From Streptomyces pacificus (lineage in GTDB: Bacteria > Actinomycetota > Actinomycetes > Streptomycetales > Streptomycetaceae): a stretch of 64,000 nt of DNA. The stretch covers positions 1-64,000 of the forward strand of contig NZ_BLLG01000009.1 in the NCBI RefSeq assembly GCF_011766325.1. The letters run 5' to 3'. Made by a program: the position numbers and the translations under genes. The notes under the pieces are model-generated. The model was given only the letters and a program-made list of their open reading frames with translations. It did not search any database and had not been told where the DNA came from. Of this stretch, positions 26,189 to 34,028 are shown piece after piece (the stretch's first letter is position 1; every line of letters starts with the position of its first letter).

Positions 26189-27217
26189 GTGACGACGAAG
26201 ACGGACACGGCAAGCACGACCAGCACAGCGAGCACGGCAGGCAGGGCAAGCACGGCAGCCGCGCCAGGCACGGCAGGCGTCGCGGGTGATCGGCTGCTGT
26301 ACGGCTGTATGGGGCTCGGCGGGACATGGGACGCCGCACCGTACGGCCCCGGCGACATAGCCGCCGCCGAGGCGGCGGTCGAGGCGGCGCTGGACATCGG
26401 CATCACCCGGTTCGACCACGCCGACATCTACCGGCACGGCAAGGCGGAGGCCGTGTTCGGCGAGGTCCTGGCCCGTGCTCCGGGGCTGCGGGAGCGGATC
26501 GTCGTGCAGACCAAGTGCGGTATCCGGCTCGCGGACGGGGAGCGCCCGGGGATTTACGACCTGCGCGGGCGGACCGTCGTGCGGCGGGTCGAGGAGAGTC
26601 TGGCACGGCTGCGCACCGATGTGATCGACGTGCTGCTGCTCCACCGGCCGGACCCGCTCGCCGACCCCGACGACATCGCCGAGGCGCTGACCTCGCTGCA
26701 CCGGCAGGGCCTGGTGCGGCGGTTCGGGGTGTCCAACATGGGGGCGGCGCAGATCGCGACGCTGCGGGCCCGGCTGGAGGTGCCGCTCGTCGCGAACCAG
26801 CTGGAGATGAGTCTGCAGCGGCGCGACTGGCTGGAGGCCGGGGTGGTCGTGAACACCCCCGGGGCCGCCTCGAACGGCTTCCCCTTCGGCACCCTGGAGT
26901 ACTGCCGGGACAACGGCATCGAGATCCAGGCCTGGGGCGCCCTGGCGCAGGGCCGCTTCACCGGGCGGCAGGAGACGCCGGAGGAGCAGGCCGCGGCCGG
27001 GCTCGTCGCGTCCCTCGCCGAACGGAAGGGCGTGACACCGGAGACGGTGCTGCTGTGGTGGCTGCGGCGCCACCCCGCGCGGATCTCCCCGGTGATCGGC
27101 ACCGCCAGCCCCGAGCGCATCCGCGCGTGCGGGCAGGCCGCGCGGCGGGAGCCGGACCTCGACCACGAGGAGTGGTACGCGCTCTGGCTGGCGGCCCGCG
27201 GCGTGCCGCTTCCCTGA
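26189..27217 (+). CDS. Aldo/keto reductase (YdhF-like)
   Basis: This 342-residue NADPH-dependent oxidoreductase has a TIM-barrel fold. The catalytic tetrad is visible as Asp and Tyr in FDHADIYRHGK, Lys in VVQTKCGI and His in LLLHRPDPL. GVSNMG and VIGTASPERI match the cofactor-binding part. After the GTG start there is a Thr/Ala/Ser-rich N-terminal stretch of about 32 residues before RLLYGCMGLGG, longer than usual. The substrate is not predictable. Confidence 0.9.
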   Translation: MTTKTDTASTTSTASTAGRASTAAAPGTAGVAGDRLLYGCMGLGGTWDAAPYGPGDIAAAEAAVEAALDIGITRFDHADIYRHGKAEAVFGEVLARAPGLRERIVVQTKCGIRLADGERPGIYDLRGRTVVRRVEESLARLRTDVIDVLLLHRPDPLADPDDIAEALTSLHRQGLVRRFGVSNMGAAQIATLRARLEVPLVANQLEMSLQRRDWLEAGVVVNTPGAASNGFPFGTLEYCRDNGIEIQAWGALAQGRFTGRQETPEEQAAAGLVASLAERKGVTPETVLLWWLRRHPARISPVIGTASPERIRACGQAARREPDLDHEEWYALWLAARGVPLP

Positions 27218-27386
27218 ACGGCTCGACGGCGCTGCCGTACCCGCCGGTCTCGTGTCTCCAGGGTCCCGTACCCGGCCCGGCGCGCTCACTTCCGCCGGCT
27301 CCGCGGCGCTTGCGTACCCGCCGTGCCCTTTTGCCCCCTTTTGCCGGCCGCGCTCGCTCTCGTTCCCGCACGGTGCACGGTCACGG

Positions 27387-27414
27387 CGGTCTGCGGTCTG
27401 CGGTCTGCGGTCTG
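27387..27414. repeat. Four tandem CGGTCTG units
   Basis: A 7-bp unit is repeated four times, perfectly, between the aldo/keto reductase gene and the protease gene. It resembles the reverse complement of the 7-bp array at 57139. Confidence 0.8.
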
Positions 27415-27422
27415 CGTCCGGC

Positions 27423-27458
27423 GGGCCGGCGGGGGAGTTGGGCGGCCCCCGCCGGCCC
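27423..27458. terminator. Bidirectional hairpin terminator
   Basis: GGGCCGGCGGGGG (27423-27435) and CCCCCGCCGGCCC (27446-27458) form a perfect 13-bp stem with a 10-base loop, between two convergent genes. Confidence 0.75.
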
Positions 27459-27464
27459 CTGTGG

Positions 27465-28436
27465 TCAGGAGGTCTGGGCGGTGTCGTACAGCGCCTTCGC
27501 CTCATCGCCGAAGTACGGGCCGAACATCCGGTTCGGCAGGAAGATGTAGCCGAAGCTGTTCACCGAGACCTGCAGACCCGTGCCCGCCGTCTCGTCGAAG
27601 CCGGTGAACCAGGGGCCGCCGCTGGAGCCGCCGGTCATGTTGCAGCCGAGGCTGTGGTCCTGGGTGAACAGCCAGTCCTTGGAGCTGTTTCCGCTGCAGT
27701 AGATCAGCTTCGAGCCGTCGTACGGGGACACGGCCGGGAAGCCGAAGGCGTACATCTGCTTGTTGTAGCCGCCGTTGAACTGGAGGCCCTGGGCGCCGGT
27801 GACGGCGGTCAGGTTCTGGCCGTTCAGCGGGGCGAGCACGGCCGCGCCGATGTCGTGGTTGATGTCCTCCGTCGCCTGCCACTGCGGGGTGGTCAGCGTC
27901 TTGGTGGCGGTCCACTGGCCGTACGGGGCCTGGCCGTTGTCGTAGGCGGGCACGAAGACGACGTTGCCGTGCCAGCTTCCCTGGTACTTGACGCAGTGGC
28001 CGGCCGTCATGACGGTGCTGCCGTTCTGGCTGGTCACGGCGTTGGCCGAGCAGGACGAGTTGCGGCCCTGGAAGGTGAAGAAGAGCCGGCCTGAGGTCTT
28101 CACGACGGCGCCGCCACCGGTCCAGGGGCCGCCCGCCTGGGGGAAGGCGGTCGGGGCGACGGTCGTCGTCACGGCCCCGGGCTCGGGGGCCTTGAGGGTC
28201 TTCAGCGCGTCCGCGCCGAGGGTGAGGTCGAGCGGGGCGGCCGCGCGCATCCGCTCGGCGGTCCAGAAGGTGCGGGCCTTCTGCTGCTCGGCGGCCGTGG
28301 CGTGGTGGGCCGCGGGGCTCGGGGCGGGGGACGGGTCCGGTGTGGCGGCGTGGGCGGCGGTGGTGGCGGTCAGGCCGCCCGTGAGCAGAGCGCCGACGGC
28401 TAACAGGACCGCTGCGGCTGTGCGATGGCGTCTCAC
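27465..28436 (-). CDS. Secreted trypsin-like serine protease
   Basis: This 323-residue extracellular peptidase has an S1/V8-like fold. The signal peptide ends around AHA-30 (hydrophobic LLAVGALLTGGLTA). The catalytic triad is His147 in TAGHC, Asp195 in NHDIGAAV and Ser272 in TGGSSGGPW. Cys pairs (SSCS/GHC and YCS/LGC) suggest disulphides. GSSGGP in place of GDSGGP is common in the glutamyl-endopeptidase-like subgroup. ATG 28436 has GGAGAC upstream. It is likely to act on environmental protein. Confidence 0.9.
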   Translation of the reverse strand: MRRHRTAAAVLLAVGALLTGGLTATTAAHAATPDPSPAPSPAAHHATAAEQQKARTFWTAERMRAAAPLDLTLGADALKTLKAPEPGAVTTTVAPTAFPQAGGPWTGGGAVVKTSGRLFFTFQGRNSSCSANAVTSQNGSTVMTAGHCVKYQGSWHGNVVFVPAYDNGQAPYGQWTATKTLTTPQWQATEDINHDIGAAVLAPLNGQNLTAVTGAQGLQFNGGYNKQMYAFGFPAVSPYDGSKLIYCSGNSSKDWLFTQDHSLGCNMTGGSSGGPWFTGFDETAGTGLQVSVNSFGYIFLPNRMFGPYFGDEAKALYDTAQTS

Positions 28437-28627
28437 GCATGTCTCCTTCTGCCGGGGCAGGTGGGGGATGAGAACGGTGCGGATCGACGTTCGTGAGGCA
28501 GATTGCCACGGCCCGACGAGATTGTCAGGAGCGCGCCAGGGCTATTGTTCTCGCCCTGACTGCCGGGACGGGTGCGGCTGTTGAGGCGGTTCATCGACGG
28601 GGTGCCGAGGGATACCCCGCGTCGGGC

Positions 28628-29113
28628 TCAGTGCGGGGTGAGCGGTTTGGCGAAGCAGCGGCTGCTCTCGTGCTCGCGGTAGTGGCCGAACTTGGCGCAC
28701 GGCTCGTAGCCGCTCGAGGCGTACAGCGCGATGGCCTCGGGCTGGGCGGTGCCGGTCTCCAGGACCATGCGGGTGCGGCCGGCCGTGCGGGCGTCCTCCT
28801 CCAGTGCCGCCAGGACGCGCCGTGCCACGCCGAGGCCGCGCGCCCCGGGGACGACGTACATCCGCTTGAGCTCGGCGTCGCCGTTCGCGTACCCCTCGGC
28901 GTTCTCGTCCTGGGTGCGCCAGCCGCCGGAGGCGACCGGGCGGCCGAGCCCGTCGTAGGCCAGCAGGTAGAGTCCGCGCGGCGGGACGAACATCGAGGGG
29001 TCCAGGGGTGTGACATCGCCCTCGTCGCCGTAGCGCTCGGCGTACTCCAGCTGCACCTGGTCGTTGAGTGTGACGGCGTCGGGGTGGTCGAAGCGCGTCC
29101 GCCGGATATCCAT
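28628..29113 (-). CDS. GNAT-family N-acetyltransferase
   Basis: This 161-residue acetyltransferase has ELKRMYVVPGARGLGVARRVLAALEEDAR as its acetyl-CoA-binding motif A (RGLGVA) and LETGTAQPEAIALYASSGYEPCAKFGHY as motif B. The substrate is unknown. ATG 29113 lies 7 bases after a TACGAT -10 box, so it is probably leaderless, and it is divergent from exonuclease III with 50 bases between. Confidence 0.88.
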   Translation of the reverse strand: MDIRRTRFDHPDAVTLNDQVQLEYAERYGDEGDVTPLDPSMFVPPRGLYLLAYDGLGRPVASGGWRTQDENAEGYANGDAELKRMYVVPGARGLGVARRVLAALEEDARTAGRTRMVLETGTAQPEAIALYASSGYEPCAKFGHYREHESSRCFAKPLTPH

Positions 29114-29120
29114 GCAGGAT

Positions 29121-29126
29121 ATCGTA
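29121..29126 (-). promoter_or_regulatory. -10 box of the GNAT gene (leaderless)
   Basis: On the minus strand TACGAT is followed by 7 bases and then the ATG. No ribosome site is present. Confidence 0.5.
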
Positions 29127-29151
29127 CATCTATGCGGGCCGGCTCTCCGGT

Positions 29152-29157
29152 TATTGT
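29152..29157 (+). promoter_or_regulatory. -10 box of the exonuclease III gene (leaderless)
   Basis: TATTGT ends 6 bases before the GTG at 29164. The two divergent -10 boxes in this 50-base gap are only 25 bases apart. Confidence 0.45.
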
Positions 29158-29163
29158 TCCGGG

Positions 29164-29973
29164 GTGCTCACTGTGACCAGCGTGAATGTGAACGGGCTGC
29201 GGGCCGCCGCCAAGAAGGGCTTCGTCGAGTGGCTGGCCGGGACCCCCGCCGACGTGGTGTGCCTCCAGGAGGTACGGGCCGAGCCCCACCAGCTTCCCGA
29301 CGAGGTGCGCAGCCCCGAGGGCTGGCACGCGGCGCATGTCCCGGCCGCCGCCAAGGGCCGCGCCGGCGTCTCCGTCCTCACCCGGCGCGAGCCGGACGCG
29401 GTGCGGACCGGGTTCGGCAGCGCGGAGTTCGACGGCAGCGGACGCTATGCCGAGGTCGATCTGCCCGGCGTCACGGTCGCCAGCCTCTACCTCCCCTCGG
29501 GTGAGGTCGGGACCGAACGCCAGGACGAGAAGTACCGCTTCATGGACGCGTTCCTGCCGTATCTGAGGGATCTGCGGGAGCGTGCGGCAGCGGACGGCCG
29601 CGATGTGCTGGTATGCGGTGACTGGAACATCGCCCACCAGGAGGCCGACCTGAAGAACTGGCGCGGCAACAGGAAGAACTCCGGTTTCCTGCCCGAGGAG
29701 CGGGAGTGGCTCGGCCGGGTGTACGCGGACGGCGAGACCGGTGGCGGGTACGTGGACGTCGTCCGCGCCCTGCACCCCGAGCAGGAGGGCCCGTACTCCT
29801 GGTGGTCCTACCGGGGCCGCGCCTTCGACAACGACACCGGCTGGCGCATCGATCTGCTGGTGGCGAACCCGCGCCTCGCGGAGCGGTGTGTGAAGGCGTA
29901 TGTGGAGCGGGCCGCGAGCCACGCGGAGCGGTGGAGCGACCACGCGCCGGTGACGGCGGTCTTCGAGTCGTAG
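29164..29973 (+). CDS. xthA: Exodeoxyribonuclease III
   Basis: This 269-residue AP endonuclease / 3'-5' exonuclease acts in base-excision repair. Motifs are SVNVNGLRAAAKKGF (metal-binding Asn), VCLQEVRA (metal Glu), LYLPSGE, VLVCGDWNIAHQEADLKNW (catalytic Asp-x-Asn), and the C-terminal WSDHAPVTAVFE (Asp-His pair). Length and motif order are standard. Confidence 0.93.
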   Translation: MLTVTSVNVNGLRAAAKKGFVEWLAGTPADVVCLQEVRAEPHQLPDEVRSPEGWHAAHVPAAAKGRAGVSVLTRREPDAVRTGFGSAEFDGSGRYAEVDLPGVTVASLYLPSGEVGTERQDEKYRFMDAFLPYLRDLRERAAADGRDVLVCGDWNIAHQEADLKNWRGNRKNSGFLPEEREWLGRVYADGETGGGYVDVVRALHPEQEGPYSWWSYRGRAFDNDTGWRIDLLVANPRLAERCVKAYVERAASHAERWSDHAPVTAVFES

Positions 29974-29977
29974 CGCC

Positions 29978-30101
29978 GGGCCCGCGGTGCCTGATCTCCA
30001 CGCGGGGCCCGCGGTGCCGGGCCCGCGGTGCCGGGCCCGCGGTGCCGGGCCCGCGGTGCCGGGCCCGCGGTGCCGGGCCTGTACGCCGGGCCCGCGGTGC
30101 C
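29978..30101. repeat. 14-bp tandem array GGGCCCGCGGTGCC
   Basis: Five perfect tandem units fill 30005-30074. Single perfect copies lie at 29978-29991 and 30088-30101. The stretch is downstream of xthA and non-coding. A second, looser repeat (CTGCGGTCGGGACCCGTG) occupies about 30256-30345. Confidence 0.85.
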
Positions 30102-30220
30102 GGACCTCCGCTCCGGACCGCGGTTCCGGCCCCGGGCCGAGCCCTCGACCCAGGGCGGGGTGACCGGTGGTCCGCCACCCCTGGTCGTGGGGTCGCCCGT
30201 GCGGCCGTCGCGGGCTCGCG

Positions 30221-30251
30221 GTGCCGCCGCACCGGGCGGGTGCGGCGGCAC
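30221..30251. terminator. Hairpin between convergent xthA and MerR genes
   Basis: GTGCCGCCGCACC (30221-30233) and GGTGCGGCGGCAC (30239-30251) pair perfectly over 13 bp with a GGGCG loop. It may end transcription from both sides. Confidence 0.65.
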
Positions 30252-30393
30252 GGCACTGCGGTCGGGACCCGTGCTGCGGTCGGGGCCCGTGGTGCGGTCG
30301 GGACCTGCGGTGTTGCCGGGACCCGTGCTGCGGACGGGCCCGGGAGGGGGTAGGCGGCCCCCTGCGGTGCGCCCGCCTGCCCGGCCCCACCGG

Positions 30394-31056
30394 TCAGGAT
30401 CCCCGCAGGCGGCGGTCCAACGCCAGCGAGAGCTCCGCGTCCACCACGCTCTTCGCCAGCGGGCGCAGGCGCTGCAGGTCACCCTCGGCGGCGTGGGGAC
30501 GCAGCAGTTCGACGAAGAGGGAGGCCAGCGCCTCGGCGTGGCCGCGTACCTCGCGGCCGGCCGCCAGGACCGCCGAGAGCGGGACGCCCTCCTTCACCAG
30601 TGCGGACGAGACGTCGAGCAGCCGGCGGCTGATGTGGACGAGCTCGTCGCCGTCGGTGGCCAGATAGCCGAGGTCGAGCGCCGCCGAGAGGTTCTCCGCG
30701 GTGGTCTCGCCCTCGAAGTAGTCGGAAAGGGCCTCCGGGGTGAGCCGGACGGGTGTCTCCTCGCTGGGCTCCCCGAGGCCCAGCACCTCGCCGACATCGC
30801 GCCCGCTGTCGAAAGCGGACGCCAGGTCGGCGATGCCGCTGAGGGTGTGGCCGCGTTCCAGCAGGGCCGCGATGGTCCGCAGCCGGGCCAGGTGGTGGTC
30901 GTCGTACCAGGCGATCCGGCCCTCCCTGCGGGGCGGGGGGATCAGCCCACGCTCGCGGTAGAAGCGCAGGGTGCGCACCGTGATCCCGGCCCGCTCGGCC
31001 AGTTCCCCCATGCGGTACTCGCGGGTGCCGCGATCCGTGCGCTGCTTGTCCGTCAC
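30394..31056 (-). CDS. MerR-family transcriptional regulator
   Basis: This 220-residue regulator has a MerR DNA-binding region at about 16-85 (MGELAERAGITVRTLRFYRERGLIPPPRREGRIAWYDDHHLARLRTIAALLERGHTLSGI) and a C-terminal helical domain (ISRRLLDVSSALVKEGVPLSAVLAAGREV) of the type seen with flavin monooxygenase loci. GTG 31056 is chosen because TACGCT lies 7 bases upstream (leaderless); an inner ATG at MGELAE is possible. It is divergent from the monooxygenase gene, with inverted repeats between them that it may bind. Confidence 0.87.
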   Translation of the reverse strand: MTDKQRTDRGTREYRMGELAERAGITVRTLRFYRERGLIPPPRREGRIAWYDDHHLARLRTIAALLERGHTLSGIADLASAFDSGRDVGEVLGLGEPSEETPVRLTPEALSDYFEGETTAENLSAALDLGYLATDGDELVHISRRLLDVSSALVKEGVPLSAVLAAGREVRGHAEALASLFVELLRPHAAEGDLQRLRPLAKSVVDAELSLALDRRLRGS

Positions 31057-31063
31057 GCCCGCA

Positions 31064-31069
31064 AGCGTA
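31064..31069 (-). promoter_or_regulatory. -10 box of the MerR gene (leaderless)
   Basis: On the minus strand TACGCT is followed by TGCGGGC and the GTG start. Confidence 0.45.
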
Positions 31070-31074
31070 TGTTG

Positions 31075-31116
31075 TACCGCTGGTAACCGGTTCGGTCCCA
31101 CCTCTACCGCTCGGTA
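31075..31116. promoter_or_regulatory. Paired inverted repeats, candidate MerR operators
   Basis: TACCgctGGTA (31075-31085) and TACCGctCGGTA (31105-31116) are related inverted repeats about 30 bases apart in the divergent region of the MerR and monooxygenase genes. The sharing of the TACCGC half-site suggests that one dimeric regulator binds both. Confidence 0.45.
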
Positions 31117-31140
31117 TGCGGAGGCTTTACCCTCCCATCG

Positions 31141-31158
31141 TGCCAGTGGTTGCTGGCA
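31141..31158. promoter_or_regulatory. Inverted repeat TGCCAG-6-CTGGCA upstream of the monooxygenase
   Basis: Perfect 6-bp arms with a 6-base spacer lie about 40 bases before the ATG. It could be an operator for another regulator or a leader hairpin. Confidence 0.35.
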
Positions 31159-31198
31159 TGGTTCGGTGGGAGTCTGTCTGCGGGAGCCGGGAGGCGGC

Positions 31199-32743
31199 AT
31201 GAGCCAGCGGTACGAGCACGTGCGCGTGGCGGTGATCGGGTCCGGCTTCGGCGGTCTCGGTGCCGCCGTCCGGCTGCGCCGCGAGGGGATCACCGACTTC
31301 GTCGTGCTGGAGCGGGCCGACTCGGTCGGCGGGACCTGGCGGGACAACGGCTACCCCGGCTGCGCCTGCGACGTGCCGTCCCACCTCTACTCGTTCTCCT
31401 TCGCGCCCAACCCGGACTGGCCCCGGACGTTCTCCGGGCAGGAGCACATCCGCGGCTACCTGGAGCACGTCAGCGACACCTTCGGGATCCGCCCGCACCT
31501 CCGCTTCGGCCACGACGTGCTGATGATGCGCTGGAACACCGGCGAACTGCACTGGGAGATCGAGACCTCGCGGGGCGCGTTCACCGCCGACGTCGTGGTC
31601 TCCGCCACCGGACCGCTGTCCGACCCCAAGGTCCCCGACATCCCCGGACTCGACGGATTCCCGGGGAGGGTCTTCCACTCGGCGCGCTGGGACCATGACT
31701 ACGACCTGCGCGGAAAGCGGGTCGCGGTGATCGGGACCGGTGCGTCCGCCATCCAGATCGTGCCGGCGATCCAGCCGCTGGTGGCGAAGCTGACGCTGTT
31801 CCAGCGCACCCCGCCCTGGGTGATGCCGCGGATGGACCGGGCCATCGGCGACGGCGAGCGCCGGCTGCACCGCCTGCTGCCGCTCACCGCCACCATCCGC
31901 CGCGGACTGCTCTGGGGCATCAGGGAGTTGCAGGTCAGTGCGTTCACCAAGCGTCCGGAACGGCTCGGCCTGGTCGAGTCGCTGGCCAAGGCCAACATGG
32001 CCAAGTCCATCAAGGACCCGGCGCTGCGGGCGAAACTGACCCCGTCCTACCGCATCGGCTGCAAACGGATCCTGCTGTCCGGCGACTACTATCCCGCGCT
32101 CGCCCGGCCCAATGTCGAGGTCGTGGCCTCCGGGCTGGCCGAGGTGCGCGGCTCCACGGTCGTGTCGTCAGGAGGCGCGGCGGCCGAGGTCGACGCGATC
32201 GTCTTCGGCACCGGCTTCCGGGTCACCGACCTGCCGATCGCCGACCGGGTGGTGGGCGCGGACGGCAGCACCCTCGCCGAGACCTGGAAGGACGGCATGG
32301 AGTCGCTGCGCGGTGCCACGGCGGCCGGCTTCCCCAACTGGATGACGATCATCGGCCCCAACACGGGCCTCGGCAACAGCTCGATGATCCTGATGATCGA
32401 GTCCCAGCTGAACTACCTGGCCGACTATCTGCGCCAGCTGGACGTCCTCGGCGGCCGGGTCGCGCTCGGCGCCCGGCCGTCCGCCGTCCGCGCCTGGAAC
32501 CGGCGGGTCCAGGAGCGGATGAAGCGGACCGTGTGGAACACCGGCTGCTCCAGCTGGTACCTCGACGCGAGCGGCCGCAACACCACCCTCTGGCCGGGTA
32601 CGACCGGGGAGTTCCGGCGGCAGACGCGCACGGTCGACCTCTCCGAGTACGAGGTGATCCGCGCGCCCCGCACCGCGGTCGCGGACCGGGCTGCCGGGAG
32701 CAGCGGAGTCGCACCCGCGGCGGTGGGGGAGGAGGGCGCGTGA
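31199..32743 (+). CDS. Flavin-containing (Baeyer-Villiger) monooxygenase
   Basis: This 514-residue FAD/NADPH monooxygenase has FAD motif IGSGFGGLGAA (13-23), GGTWRDNGYPGCACDVPSHLYSFSF, and the Baeyer-Villiger fingerprint FxGxxxHxxxWD at 154-165 (FPGRVFHSARWD). The NADPH motif is IGTGASA (178-184), and GPNTGLGNSS lies near the C-terminus. It would insert oxygen next to a ketone in a lipid, steroid or terpenoid-like substrate. ATG 31199 has GGGAGG upstream. With the SDR downstream and the divergent MerR gene it forms a small oxidation locus. Confidence 0.9.
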   Translation: MSQRYEHVRVAVIGSGFGGLGAAVRLRREGITDFVVLERADSVGGTWRDNGYPGCACDVPSHLYSFSFAPNPDWPRTFSGQEHIRGYLEHVSDTFGIRPHLRFGHDVLMMRWNTGELHWEIETSRGAFTADVVVSATGPLSDPKVPDIPGLDGFPGRVFHSARWDHDYDLRGKRVAVIGTGASAIQIVPAIQPLVAKLTLFQRTPPWVMPRMDRAIGDGERRLHRLLPLTATIRRGLLWGIRELQVSAFTKRPERLGLVESLAKANMAKSIKDPALRAKLTPSYRIGCKRILLSGDYYPALARPNVEVVASGLAEVRGSTVVSSGGAAAEVDAIVFGTGFRVTDLPIADRVVGADGSTLAETWKDGMESLRGATAAGFPNWMTIIGPNTGLGNSSMILMIESQLNYLADYLRQLDVLGGRVALGARPSAVRAWNRRVQERMKRTVWNTGCSSWYLDASGRNTTLWPGTTGEFRRQTRTVDLSEYEVIRAPRTAVADRAAGSSGVAPAAVGEEGA

Positions 32744-32981
32744 GCGGTTCCGGAGCAGAGCACGCGAGTGGTCCCGGAGGTGGGTGCGTGAGCGGTTCCG
32801 GAGGTGGGCACATGAATGGTTCCGGAGGAGGGCGCCGCACTGCGGGGCCGCTTCGCGGTGCGGTGGGCCGACGCGCCGCGCCACTGCCCTGCGGTACGGG
32901 AGGCCGCCGCGCAGCGGGGCCGTTTGACGGCGCGGGAGGCCCCGCGGGGCCGGGCACCCGTACGACGCAGGAGGAGGCGGT

Positions 32982-33863
32982 ATGACCAGGGTCGGTCTCG
33001 AAGGACAGGTTGCCGTGGTGACCGGAGCCGCCCGAGGCGTGGGCGAGTTGCTGGCCCGCAAGCTGTCGGCGCGCGGGGCCAGGGTCGCCCTCGTCGGCCT
33101 GGAGCCGGAGGAACTCAAGGCGGTCGCCGGGCGGTTGCACGGCGAGTGCGGCCACTGGCACGCCGATGTCACCGACCACGAGGCGATGGCCCGGGTGGCC
33201 ACCGAGGTCGGGGAGCGTTTCGGCAAGGTCGACATCGTCGTCGCCAACGCCGGTGTGGCGACGGGAGGTCCGTTCGCGGACTCCGACCCGGAGGCGTGGC
33301 GGCGGGTGATCGAGGTGAACCTCGTCGGGAGCGCGGTCACCTGCCGGGCCTTCCTGCCGCTGCTGGTCGAGTCGCGCGGGTACTACCTCCAGATCGCCTC
33401 GCTCGCCGCGATCACCGCGGCGCCGATGATGACGGCGTACTGCGCCTCCAAGTCGGGAGTGGAGGCCTTCGCCCACAGCCTGCGTGCCGAAGTGGGCCAC
33501 AAGGGCGTGAAGGTGGGCGTCGGGTATCTGTCCTGGACCGACACGGACATGGTGCGCGGGGCCGACCTGCACGACGTGATGCGGGACCTGCGGCAGCGGC
33601 TCCCGTGGCCGTCGAACCGCACCTACCCGCCGGGCCCGGCCGTGGACCGGCTCGTCGCCGGGATCGAACGGCGCTCCGCCCATGTGTACGCGCAGTGGTG
33701 GCTGCGCGGGATGCAGTCGGTCCGCGGCGGCCTGCCGGCTCTCGTCGGGCTGGCCGGCCGGCGGGAGATGGCGCGTGTCGAGTCGCGGCTCAGCGGGATG
33801 CGGACGGGGCTCGTGGGTGCCGGCGGGGCCGCTGACGAGCGGGAACGTACGGAGCGTAACTGA
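32982..33863 (+). CDS. Short-chain dehydrogenase/reductase
   Basis: This 293-residue NAD(P)-dependent enzyme has cofactor loop TGAARGVG (14-21), DVTD, NAGVATGGPF, the catalytic Ser in IASLAAI and YCASK (Tyr and Lys). It may interconvert the alcohol and ketone on the same substrate as the monooxygenase. The 238 bases before it are non-coding direct repeats of about 27 bp (GAGCGGTTCCGGAGG-type), an unusual spacer for one operon. ATG 32982 has GGAGGAGG upstream. Confidence 0.9.
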   Translation: MTRVGLEGQVAVVTGAARGVGELLARKLSARGARVALVGLEPEELKAVAGRLHGECGHWHADVTDHEAMARVATEVGERFGKVDIVVANAGVATGGPFADSDPEAWRRVIEVNLVGSAVTCRAFLPLLVESRGYYLQIASLAAITAAPMMTAYCASKSGVEAFAHSLRAEVGHKGVKVGVGYLSWTDTDMVRGADLHDVMRDLRQRLPWPSNRTYPPGPAVDRLVAGIERRSAHVYAQWWLRGMQSVRGGLPALVGLAGRREMARVESRLSGMRTGLVGAGGAADERERTERN

Positions 33864-33884
33864 TCGAAGCGCATGGAATATCCG

Positions 33885-33908
33885 CACATGCACATGCACA
33901 TGCACATG
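33885..33908. repeat. Four CACATG hexamers
   Basis: A perfect four-fold tandem microsatellite lies 20 bases after the SDR stop. Confidence 0.9.
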
Positions 33909-33938
33909 CCGGTCTGGTCGAGGCCCCGGGGGCCGGCC

Positions 33939-33968
33939 GGGGCGCACCCGGTGGACGGGGTGCGCCCC
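33939..33968. terminator. Hairpin between convergent SDR and tricorn genes
   Basis: GGGGCGCACCC (33939-33949) pairs with GGGTGCGCCCC (33958-33968) around an 8-base loop. Confidence 0.65.
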
Positions 33969-34028
33969 TTGCCCGTGGATCCGGCCGTGGGGCGCGGCCG
34001 CCGCGTCGCGTCCCCCGAGTCCCGTCGT

